5,945 nucleotides of DNA. Source: an uncultured bacterium. GTDB taxonomy: Bacteria > Spirochaetota > Brevinematia > DTOW01. Under the pieces are notes generated by a model. The model was given only the letters and a program-made list of their open reading frames with translations, ran no database searches and was not told the origin of the DNA. This document shows, piece after piece, positions 1 to 5,870 of the stretch; the first letter of the stretch is position 1, and each line of letters starts with the position of its first letter. The translations under genes and the position numbers were made by a program. The DNA is taken from contig CALFVP010000147.1 of NCBI GenBank assembly GCA_937928175.1, forward strand, positions 1 to 5,945. Direction: 5' to 3'.

Positions 1-1
1 C

Positions 2-1498
2 CTAAAAAAGTGCTTTTGGTACATTGATGCAAGCTTATCTGAGCTATTATATCCGATAGATACCTCGATAACATATCTTGGTGTCACAGGTACAGATGGT
101 AAGACAACTACCAGCTTCTATATCTATGAGATATCTAAGGCTTGTGGTTACAATCCATTATTAATTACTACAATAGGAATCAAATATAAAGATAAGTACA
201 AAAAGTTTAAGAATAAAAGTTATTCTTTTTTAGCCTATTCTATTAAGTCGTTCTATAGGAATCTCACTAACAGAAAATTCCTTGATGCCATTAAATGTAT
301 ATTACTGTTAGATAGGGCTGGTTATAGACAGAATGTGGAAACCCACAGAACAACCCCTTTATCATCAGAGATACGCAGGTTGATACGTAAATACACTAGA
401 AAAGGAGCAAACTTAATAATACTGGAATGTACTTCTCATGCCATAGATCAGTACAGACTAAAAGGCATAGTATTTGATTCCGTAGTATTTACAAACGTTA
501 CAAAGGAACATCTGGACTATCATCTTACTTGGGAGAACTACATAAATACAAAACTAAAACTAGTAAAACAACTCAAATCGTATGGAACCATTGCAGTAAA
601 CAGAGATGACGAAAACTCTTACAGATACATTAAGGAGAATATTTCCAGGTATGGGAATAAAATTGTCTTAGTGGAATATTACATAAAGGAGTATAAATCA
701 ATAAATTTGAATAACTTTTTTGTCAATGTTTCCCGTAATCAAGAAAAAATACAAGAAGTTTTTATTTCTAATCACAAAGGTAAAGAGTTCTACAGAGCAG
801 GTATAAGCTTGATGGGAAGATACAATTTATATAATGCATTAGCTGCTATTTCTTGTTTTTTAGGTTTTAATCAGTCAAACATAGAAAACGCAGTCAGATC
901 AGTGGAAAGATTAAACCATTTACCCGGAAGAATGGAAATTTTAAATAGAAATCCCAACATAATAGTAGACTTTGCACATACACCAAACGGTATGGAAAAC
1001 TCACTATCATCAATAAGAGAGACAGCCAAAAGTAACAACGTTTGGGTTATCTTTGGATGCGCAGGGGAAAGATATAAGGAGAAAAGACCAGAAATGGGCA
1101 GGATATCAATAGAATATGCAGATAGAATAATATTGACCATAGAAGATCCCAGAACAGAGAATCAAACATTGATAAACAACCAAATCATTGAGGGAATAAA
1201 GGAATATATAACCAATAAAAGCTTAAAAAATGTCCAAATACTTGTATACCATGATAATCTTAGGATTAATCAAGATATTAGGCATAAGAAATTGGTTATC
1301 AGGTTTGACCAAAAGTCCATAGAAAATAGACGACAAGCCATAAGATTTGCTGTCCAAAATGCTGATAATAAAGATTACATTGTGATATTAGGTAAAGGTC
1401 ATGAAAAAACAATGGCTATAGATAACGTAGAATACAAGTGGAGTGATAAAAAGGAGGTTATCAAAGCTCTTAAGGAGCTAGGGTATAAGAGAGACTAA
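2..1498 (+). CDS. murE: MurE-like UDP-N-acetylmuramyl-tripeptide synthetase (Mur ligase), 5' partial
   Basis: Cytoplasmic ATP-dependent ligase of peptidoglycan synthesis that adds the third stem-peptide residue to UDP-MurNAc-L-Ala-D-Glu. The frame is open from base 2 and has no ATG, GTG or TTG before GTG 335, which lies well inside the domain, so the gene starts left of the window; 498 residues are visible. Counting from base 2: ATP loop GTDGKTT (residues 30-36), ECTSHAIDQ (142-150), TKEHLDYH (167-174), probable carbamylated Lys in NTKLKL (about 184), GRYNLYNALAA (272-282), PGRME (308-312), VDFAHTP (322-328), FGCAGERYKEKRP (351-363), EDPRTE (381-386), GKGHE (464-468). The DxPR-type arginine is the signature of meso-diaminopimelate-adding MurE enzymes; lysine-adding enzymes lack it. 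The usual roughly 100-residue N-terminal UDP-binding domain is not visible; from memory, CPR homologues also begin shortly before the P-loop, so only a few residues may be missing. A basic insertion of about 43 residues lies between TTIG and TTP. The 3' end overlaps dnaN convergently by 21 bp. Confidence 0.9.
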   Translation, partial: LKKCFWYIDASLSELLYPIDTSITYLGVTGTDGKTTTSFYIYEISKACGYNPLLITTIGIKYKDKYKKFKNKSYSFLAYSIKSFYRNLTNRKFLDAIKCILLLDRAGYRQNVETHRTTPLSSEIRRLIRKYTRKGANLIILECTSHAIDQYRLKGIVFDSVVFTNVTKEHLDYHLTWENYINTKLKLVKQLKSYGTIAVNRDDENSYRYIKENISRYGNKIVLVEYYIKEYKSINLNNFFVNVSRNQEKIQEVFISNHKGKEFYRAGISLMGRYNLYNALAAISCFLGFNQSNIENAVRSVERLNHLPGRMEILNRNPNIIVDFAHTPNGMENSLSSIRETAKSNNVWVIFGCAGERYKEKRPEMGRISIEYADRIILTIEDPRTENQTLINNQIIEGIKEYITNKSLKNVQILVYHDNLRINQDIRHKKLVIRFDQKSIENRRQAIRFAVQNADNKDYIVILGKGHEKTMAIDNVEYKWSDKKEVIKALKELGYKRD

Positions 1499-2620
1499 CA
1501 GGTGGAAAAATGAGTCATTCTCATCTTCTTTAAATACTGCCATTGTGTGTTCATTTTTGGGATGTTTTACTATCTCTAGTACTACGTATTCTGTATCAAT
1601 CCTAGAAATTACATCCAAAATCTTTCTCGGGCTAAAGTAGGAACTAAAATCACCGTACTCCTCTAATACATCAATTTCTATACCGGTTTTGTACTCACCT
1701 ACTTCGCTTCCTTTTGCACTCAATTGCAATAACTTCTCCCCTGCTACCTTTTTGAGCAATATACTGGATGATTCATCATTTTTTGCAAACACGCTTGACA
1801 GTCTCACAGAGTTAATAAATTCACTTGTGTTAACTCTACAGACCATAACTTTTTCCTCTGGCAAAAATGCTTTGTAGTCAGGGAATGTCCCACCAATAAT
1901 ACTAGATATCACCTCTAACTTACCGTTTCTAAAAATAACTTGGTTATTTTTAATAGACAAATAGCATTGTATAACGTCTTCATTTGTGTCGAGAGATAGA
2001 CGAGAAATATTATCTAAAGCGTAGTGGGGTATTATCGGGGATAGCTTTTCAAAATCGGTAAGATTAGCCTTTATAGAGTACTTGGAAAGCCTATACCTGT
2101 CTGTTCCAACAATGTTTATACTATCTTCTTCTCTCTCAAACAAAGCTCCGGAAAAGACAGGCTGTGTTAATCCCGCTTTATCTATTGCAAAAAGCACTTT
2201 ATCTAGACATTTAGAAAACTGGTGCTTATCAATCTCAAACATTAACTTTGTAAATTCATCAAACTTGGAAAATTCTGGGAACTCTTTGTATGGTATCGTT
2301 GAAAACTTAGAATAGACTTTATCTGTTTTTACGTGTAATTCATTATCCTTTAGGTGCAAAACTACATTATCGTCATTTAACAAGGATATAAACTCCATAA
2401 AAGTTCTAGCGAGTACTGTTGTGCTCCCTTCTTCAAGCACTTCTGCTCCGACTACCGTAACTATAGCCAAATCCAAATCTGTCGCAGAAAGTTTTAAGGT
2501 ATTATTCTTAGCTTCTAAGGCTACATTCTTTAAAACGTCCATTATGGGTTTCGTAGAAACAGCCCTGCTAACAGCATTTAAAGCCTTCTGTAGGTGAGTA
2601 CGAGAGATCTGGATGTTCAT
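1478..2620 (-). CDS. dnaN: DNA polymerase III subunit beta (sliding clamp)
   Basis: Ring-shaped processivity factor that tethers DNA polymerase III and other repair and replication proteins to DNA. The 380-residue product has the normal bacterial clamp length. Visible family motifs: N-terminal INIQISR-like strand followed by the LQKALNAVSRAV helix (10-21), ATDLDLAI (47-54), LARTFMEFI (70-78), FSGALFE then NIVGTDRYRLS (156-179, the second-domain match of the family's ATDghRLs), and IIGGTFPDYKAFLP (241-254, the family's FPdY segment). ATG 2618-2620 was chosen because it gives the canonical N-terminus; an in-frame GTG at 2677 would add 19 non-conserved residues and run through a DnaA box. There is no recognisable Shine-Dalgarno sequence before the start. 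The C-terminus reads HLLVSLIP rather than the usual MPxRL-like end that lines the partner-peptide pocket. The gene is transcribed leftward, away from a DnaA-box cluster. Confidence 0.96.
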   Translation of the reverse strand: MNIQISRTHLQKALNAVSRAVSTKPIMDVLKNVALEAKNNTLKLSATDLDLAIVTVVGAEVLEEGSTTVLARTFMEFISLLNDDNVVLHLKDNELHVKTDKVYSKFSTIPYKEFPEFSKFDEFTKLMFEIDKHQFSKCLDKVLFAIDKAGLTQPVFSGALFEREEDSINIVGTDRYRLSKYSIKANLTDFEKLSPIIPHYALDNISRLSLDTNEDVIQCYLSIKNNQVIFRNGKLEVISSIIGGTFPDYKAFLPEEKVMVCRVNTSEFINSVRLSSVFAKNDESSSILLKKVAGEKLLQLSAKGSEVGEYKTGIEIDVLEEYGDFSSYFSPRKILDVISRIDTEYVVLEIVKHPKNEHTMAVFKEDENDSFFHLLVSLIP

Positions 2621-2645
2621 GCGGAAAATATAGCAAAATTGATAA

Positions 2646-2651
2646 ATTATA
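2646..2651 (-). promoter_or_regulatory. Putative -10 element of the dnaN promoter
   Basis: On the minus strand these bases read TATAAT, an exact sigma-70-type -10 hexamer, ending 25 nt before the dnaN ATG. The predicted transcript would start near 2639 and have a leader of about 19 nt with no Shine-Dalgarno motif. No convincing -35 hexamer lies at 16-18 bp. The best DnaA-box match left of the cluster (2666-2674) sits where a -35 would be, so DnaA could occlude this promoter. In such AT-rich DNA a chance TATAAT is possible. Confidence 0.4.
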
Positions 2652-2665
2652 AAAATATCAGAATG

Positions 2666-2674
2666 TGTGGATAG
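2666..2674 (-). promoter_or_regulatory. DnaA-box-like site 1
   Basis: Plus strand TGTGGATAG, i.e. CTATCCACA on the minus strand: 8 of 9 matches to TTATNCACA. It lies about 46 bp upstream of the dnaN start codon and just upstream of the putative dnaN -10, so it may serve both initiation and autoregulation. Confidence 0.55.
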
Positions 2675-2719
2675 CACGTGTAAAAGCGTTGAAAAGTATG
2701 TGTAAATTTCTTCCTATTT

Positions 2720-2728
2720 TGTGGAAAC
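2720..2728 (-). promoter_or_regulatory. Weak DnaA-box-like site 2
   Basis: Plus strand TGTGGAAAC (minus GTTTCCACA), 7 of 9 to TTATNCACA, sharing the core TTTCCACA with sites 3 and 5. It sits in a small inverted repeat, TTTGT-ggaa-ACAAA (2718-2731). Confidence 0.4.
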
Positions 2729-2754
2729 AAACTAAATGCTTTATAGATTTAGAT

Positions 2755-2770
2755 TTTACAACACTGTAAA
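2755..2770. repeat. Short inverted repeat in the intergenic region
   Basis: TTTACA (2755-2760), spacer ACAC, TGTAAA (2765-2770): a perfect 6-bp dyad lying between DnaA-box-like sites 2 and 3. It could be a dimeric regulator site or a minor part of the origin; with so few G/C pairs it is not a terminator. Chance occurrence in AT-rich DNA cannot be excluded. Confidence 0.35.
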
Positions 2771-2803
2771 GCTTAGAGTAGAAATTATAAAGGTAAATTA
2801 ATG

Positions 2804-2812
2804 TGTGGAAAA
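2804..2812 (-). promoter_or_regulatory. DnaA-box-like site 3
   Basis: Plus strand TGTGGAAAA, which on the minus strand is TTTTCCACA: 8 of 9 to TTATNCACA and identical to site 5, which lies on the opposite strand. The repeated sequence suggests the host's preferred box may be TTTTCCACA. Confidence 0.55.
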
Positions 2813-2852
2813 ATTTAGGACTCGTTTTAAATAAATTCACAAATTTTTGGAT

Positions 2853-2861
2853 TTATACACA
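2853..2861 (+). promoter_or_regulatory. DnaA box, perfect consensus (site 4)
   Basis: TTATACACA matches the TTATNCACA consensus at all nine positions. It lies near the centre of the intergenic region, between the two TTTTCCACA copies, and is the strongest single site supporting an origin here. Confidence 0.65.
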
Positions 2862-2947
2862 TAGGACTGAATAGTCTAAATAGGTATAAAAGGTGAAATT
2901 TTCTTTTAAATTAAAGTGTTTAAAAGCTTAGTGATGATTTCCACGTT

Positions 2948-2956
2948 TTTTCCACA
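2948..2956 (+). promoter_or_regulatory. DnaA-box-like site 5
   Basis: TTTTCCACA, 8 of 9 to TTATNCACA, plus orientation. A degenerate copy (ATTTCCACG, 2937-2945) lies immediately upstream, giving a TTTCCAC tandem about one helical turn apart (11 bp). This is the last good box before the AT-rich stretch on the right. Confidence 0.55.
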
Positions 2957-3022
2957 AACAAGGTATATTTATGTAGCTAACTTATTTGTAGATTTCCTCA
3001 AAAATGAGCTAGCCTTCTAAGG

Positions 3023-3063
3023 ATACTAAATAATTAAACAATAATAACTTAGATAGAAAATTT
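3023..3063. other. Candidate DNA unwinding element (AT-rich)
   Basis: A 41-bp stretch with only five G/C bases, including AATAATTAAACAATAATAAC. It lies about 65 bp to the right of DnaA-box-like site 5 and upstream of the rightward gene pair. An AT-rich duplex next to a DnaA-box array is the usual layout of a bacterial unwinding element. The surroundings are also AT-rich, so the contrast is modest. Confidence 0.4.
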
Positions 3064-3079
3064 GTCCTAAAAACATAAA

Positions 3080-3108
3080 GTGAAATTATTCATAAGAACA
3101 TTTATCAT
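3080..3108 (+). promoter_or_regulatory. Putative promoter of the rightward gene pair
   Basis: GTGAAA (3080-3085, 4/6 to TTGACA), a 17-bp spacer, and TATCAT (3103-3108, 5/6 to TATAAT). A start about 7 bp after the -10 falls at or near the GTG at 3115, which would make the message essentially leaderless and fit the absence of any Shine-Dalgarno sequence. Weak matches are frequent in AT-rich DNA. Confidence 0.28.
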
Positions 3109-3114
3109 TAGCTT

Positions 3115-3975
3115 GTGGCTGTACTGGATCGTCTATTAGATAGTATTGGAGCCTATACTGGAAAATTTATTTTTTTAAGATCTTTGCTCTATTCTTTTGG
3201 AGTTTCTTTGACACTCTATCTAATAAATTTAACTGCAGATACAAATTATCCCTATAAAAATTTTCTAATATTTTTTCTCTTCGCTTTTTTATTGTTGGAA
3301 AACCTATTCTCTTTTTTACTTATCAAAAAAAGATCTGGTAAAAAAATTAATTTTTGGAAGGTTTTTGATGATTTTCTTTTGTACTATTCTTATATATTTT
3401 TATCTTCTTTAAGTTTAGGTTTTTTATTCCTAGTATCCAGAAACTATATTTTAAACGTCTCAGTAAACGGGGTACTATTTTTAGTTTTGTTATTTTACAT
3501 GTATTACTTGCATATTTACATCAGTGGCAAGCATATACCTAACAAAGGTGCTACTGATTTACTACTTATAGAAAACAGGTTTGACTTTCTAAAATTAGCT
3601 CTCAAATTTTACTGCTATTTTTCCTTAAACCTTACCATCCTATACTACTTTGCTAATGAAAACATTGGCTTGAGGGCAATGGTGCTTTTAAACTTTATTT
3701 CTAACCTATTAGTTTTTAGTCTACATTTGGTCAAAAAAAATCTAGCTTCTCCACTTAATCTACTAGTTTCTCTTACATTTTCCTTAATTTTGAGCACATT
3801 TGTTTACTTTACCCCGTATGTAAACTTAAACATGTATTTAGGTACATTGATAACCTACTTCTATTTATCCTTTTCCATTTATTATCACTTTATCAATCGT
3901 AATTTAACAAAAAGAATTTTCTTAGAATATTTGGTGATCTCTATTATAATTTCCTGGTTTTTGATATTTATTTAG
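3115..3975 (+). CDS. Multi-pass integral membrane protein, function unknown
   Basis: I do not recognise this 286-residue protein. It is very rich in Leu, Phe, Ile and Tyr, with about eight or nine hydrophobic segments near residues 18-38, 47-69, 89-107, 114-136, 161-180, 186-205, 214-234, 238-260 and 267-286. Basic loops include KKRSGKK (71-77), VKKN (206-209) and NLTKR (263-267). A polar loop, GKHIPNKGATD (138-148), separates the two halves. No catalytic motif or known transporter signature was seen. GTG 3115 is the only reasonable start: an in-frame TAG lies at 3109-3111 and no closer start fits the first helix. No ribosome binding site is visible. The next gene begins 2 bp after the stop, so the two products are probably co-translated and may form a membrane complex. 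The T-rich composition simply reflects the hydrophobic codons. Confidence 0.85.
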   Translation: MAVLDRLLDSIGAYTGKFIFLRSLLYSFGVSLTLYLINLTADTNYPYKNFLIFFLFAFLLLENLFSFLLIKKRSGKKINFWKVFDDFLLYYSYIFLSSLSLGFLFLVSRNYILNVSVNGVLFLVLLFYMYYLHIYISGKHIPNKGATDLLLIENRFDFLKLALKFYCYFSLNLTILYYFANENIGLRAMVLLNFISNLLVFSLHLVKKNLASPLNLLVSLTFSLILSTFVYFTPYVNLNMYLGTLITYFYLSFSIYYHFINRNLTKRIFLEYLVISIIISWFLIFI

Positions 3976-3977
3976 GT

Positions 3978-5870
3978 GTGTTTCTAAGGATAAGTATAAT
4001 AAGTTTTGTATTAAAGTTTTTATCTCTTTTTTTTGTAATTTATTGGTGTTATTTCCTTGTTGCAAGAGCTAATAGCGTAAACGCTTCTAGTTTTAAACAC
4101 TCATTTAATGCAGTGTATGAAATCGACGATAACGGTCATACAAACGTAATGTATAGTATAAAAACCTTTAATAACACCGACACCGATTTTTTGAAAAGTA
4201 TAAGGTTAGAGCTACCTTTTAAAGTAGATGGAGATATCAATTCTTATAATTCTCATACACCTATTGTCGTCAATAAATATCAGGAAGATAATTCTTTAAA
4301 TTTATTGTATTTAGACATTGACTTTTTGGACCCTGTAATCGGTAAAGATAATTCGATGGAATGGTCTTTAAGTTTCCAGATAAGCAATATTATTAAGGAG
4401 CATGGTTCTCAAAAGGTGGTTATAATCCCAAAGTTTTTGGTAGATAACGTGGATTTAGATAATTCTATAAAGGTTAAGTTGCCTAAAAAAATAGGAAAAG
4501 TATCTTATGTTTATGGAGGAAAATTAGATGAATCGGATCAAAATTTTTACACCATAACCTCTGAGTATTCATCAATATATGATCACGAAGATTCTGGTGG
4601 AAAAAGTCTGATAGTTTTGATTGGGGATAAGGCTTTCTATCAAATGTCAATTAAAAATTCCGGTAACAATGAAAAGCTTTTATTGCCCATGGATAATCCC
4701 TATCAGAAAGCTTTTTATACGGACAACTTTTTTGATAAGACTTCATCTGTAGTCATAAATTATGATGAGTGGCATATAAATCTTGGAAAATACTTCTCCC
4801 AGACTAGTGATTTAAAAACAGCATATATAGTGAGTCAACTTGGTTATGACCGTATACGTCAACCAAACGGTAATAGATTTGTCTGTTCTCGAGACTTAAT
4901 TTTGGATAGTAAAATCATTACATTTTTAGACTCTTTAAAGAGCGAAGAAAACTTAGATTTGTATGCAAAGTCTAAGAAGGTATACATATACCTATCGAGG
5001 TTTAGGGTACAAGATTTTGGAAACATCTATGAAGGAGACTTTAATAAAATTGCTAACCCTACTAGTGTGGAACTAAACGCCTTTGAACTTAACTTTCTGT
5101 ACAGATACATGCTTTGCCTTTTAGGAATCAACACTCGTTTATCGTATGGTTATGTATTTCCAGTGCAGCCTTTGATAGGTTATACTGATGATGCTTATCA
5201 ACATTCTTGGGTAGAAATTTGGGATGGTAGTCGATGGATTTTGGCCGATCCTTCATGGTACTTGTCTTCAAAAGACATCTATTTTGATAACAATAATTTT
5301 ATCCATATTAAGTTTTTCCACTTATATGAGGCTAGTAACGATTTGATCGACGTATTTAGACAACAATATGGAAAATTGAGTGTAAAGGCTTTAAGTAGCT
5401 TACCTGCAGAAGCTGTCCGTGAGTTTAATTTTAACGATCTTGAATTTTCAATAGATCCCATCCTTAAAGATCGTAGATCTTATAGGGTTAGGTTAAGAAA
5501 TAGTAGTAATCAATTTGTTTTTGTTAATAATATTAATTTTGATTGTTATATTTGCTACAAATTCCAATCGAGTTTAAATAGCAGTGATATAGTCGTTTTA
5601 AATCCTTTCTCGGAATTCTCTTTTTATTTAGAGGAAAAATATTTTTCTTTGATTCTTTTCAATGAGAATGTAAATTTAAGACTGGAAATTGATTATTCCA
5701 CAGATCATCAGAACTTTAGAAAACATGAGACAAGCAGTAAGGTTACTTATTTCCAAAATGCAACAGTTATAAATCTTATTTTTGCTAACCTAGTTTCCAC
5801 TCTGATTGGTTTATTTTATATCTTGTTTTTTGTCTTCAAAAAATTTGATTTTCAAGATACCAAAATCTGA
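3978..5870 (+). CDS. Exported membrane-anchored transglutaminase-fold protein lacking the catalytic Cys
   Basis: 630 residues. The N-terminus is an export signal or anchor (hydrophobic 8-28, with ARA at 29-31 before N32 as a possible signal peptidase site). Residues about 35-285 look like beta-rich extracellular domains (NGHTNVMYSIKTFNNT, 52-67; LLLPMDNPYQKAFY, 234-247). Residues about 305-450 form a transglutaminase-like domain: helix LNAFELNFLYRYMLCLLGIN (366-385), then SYGY (389-392), HSWVEIWDG (409-417) and ADPSW (423-427). A beta-like region follows, then one transmembrane helix (597-619) and a short KKFDF tail, leaving the bulk outside the cell. In active relatives a Cys lies 15 residues before the Gly of the GIPAR-like motif; here that residue is Ala368 (codon GCC at 5079-5081), while His409 and Asp424 remain. 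It is therefore probably a non-catalytic binding or scaffold protein. GTG 3978 is 2 bp after the preceding stop, implying coupling to the membrane protein upstream. Confidence 0.85.
   Translation: MFLRISIISFVLKFLSLFFVIYWCYFLVARANSVNASSFKHSFNAVYEIDDNGHTNVMYSIKTFNNTDTDFLKSIRLELPFKVDGDINSYNSHTPIVVNKYQEDNSLNLLYLDIDFLDPVIGKDNSMEWSLSFQISNIIKEHGSQKVVIIPKFLVDNVDLDNSIKVKLPKKIGKVSYVYGGKLDESDQNFYTITSEYSSIYDHEDSGGKSLIVLIGDKAFYQMSIKNSGNNEKLLLPMDNPYQKAFYTDNFFDKTSSVVINYDEWHINLGKYFSQTSDLKTAYIVSQLGYDRIRQPNGNRFVCSRDLILDSKIITFLDSLKSEENLDLYAKSKKVYIYLSRFRVQDFGNIYEGDFNKIANPTSVELNAFELNFLYRYMLCLLGINTRLSYGYVFPVQPLIGYTDDAYQHSWVEIWDGSRWILADPSWYLSSKDIYFDNNNFIHIKFFHLYEASNDLIDVFRQQYGKLSVKALSSLPAEAVREFNFNDLEFSIDPILKDRRSYRVRLRNSSNQFVFVNNINFDCYICYKFQSSLNSSDIVVLNPFSEFSFYLEEKYFSLILFNENVNLRLEIDYSTDHQNFRKHETSSKVTYFQNATVINLIFANLVSTLIGLFYILFFVFKKFDFQDTKI

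Larger units (their letters stand above)
2621..3114. other. Candidate chromosomal replication origin (oriC), non-coding intergenic region
   Basis: This is the longest gene-free stretch in the window, lying between divergent transcription units and directly upstream of dnaN, a common bacterial origin neighbourhood. It holds one perfect DnaA box (TTATACACA, 2853-2861), three 8/9 matches to TTATNCACA (2666-2674, 2804-2812, 2948-2956) and several 7/9 matches, on both strands. To the right is an AT-rich stretch (3023-3063, 5 G/C in 41 bases) that could be the unwinding element. A 60-codon minus-strand reading frame at 2658-2840 crosses the boxes and looks non-coding. The dnaA gene is not in the window, so the origin assignment rests on box clustering and dnaN proximity. 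Confidence 0.68.

Noticed and set aside
335..337. GTG 335 as the start of the Mur ligase
   Set aside because: The same frame is open back to base 2 and carries the ATP loop GVTGTDGKTTT upstream, which is essential to the enzyme; starting at 335 would delete it.
871..1140. 89-codon minus-strand frame antisense to murE
   Set aside because: It lies wholly opposite conserved Mur ligase motifs and has no recognisable content. The small frames at 1689-1877, 2082-2315 (opposite dnaN) and 5279-5461 (opposite the transglutaminase-fold gene) are rejected for the same reason.
2621..2677. N-terminal extension of dnaN from GTG 2677
   Set aside because: It adds 19 residues before the canonical clamp N-terminus and covers a DnaA-box-like site and the TATAAT; the ATG at 2620 fits the family.
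2658..2840. 60-codon minus-strand frame in the intergenic region
   Set aside because: Low-complexity, no family resemblance, and it spans several DnaA-box-like sites; best explained as chance in AT-rich DNA.
5868..5870. Recoded TGA (codes 4 or 25)
   Set aside because: No in-frame TGA occurs inside the conserved genes, and this TGA ends an anchored protein normally; reading through reaches another stop after 13 codons without obvious conserved sequence.
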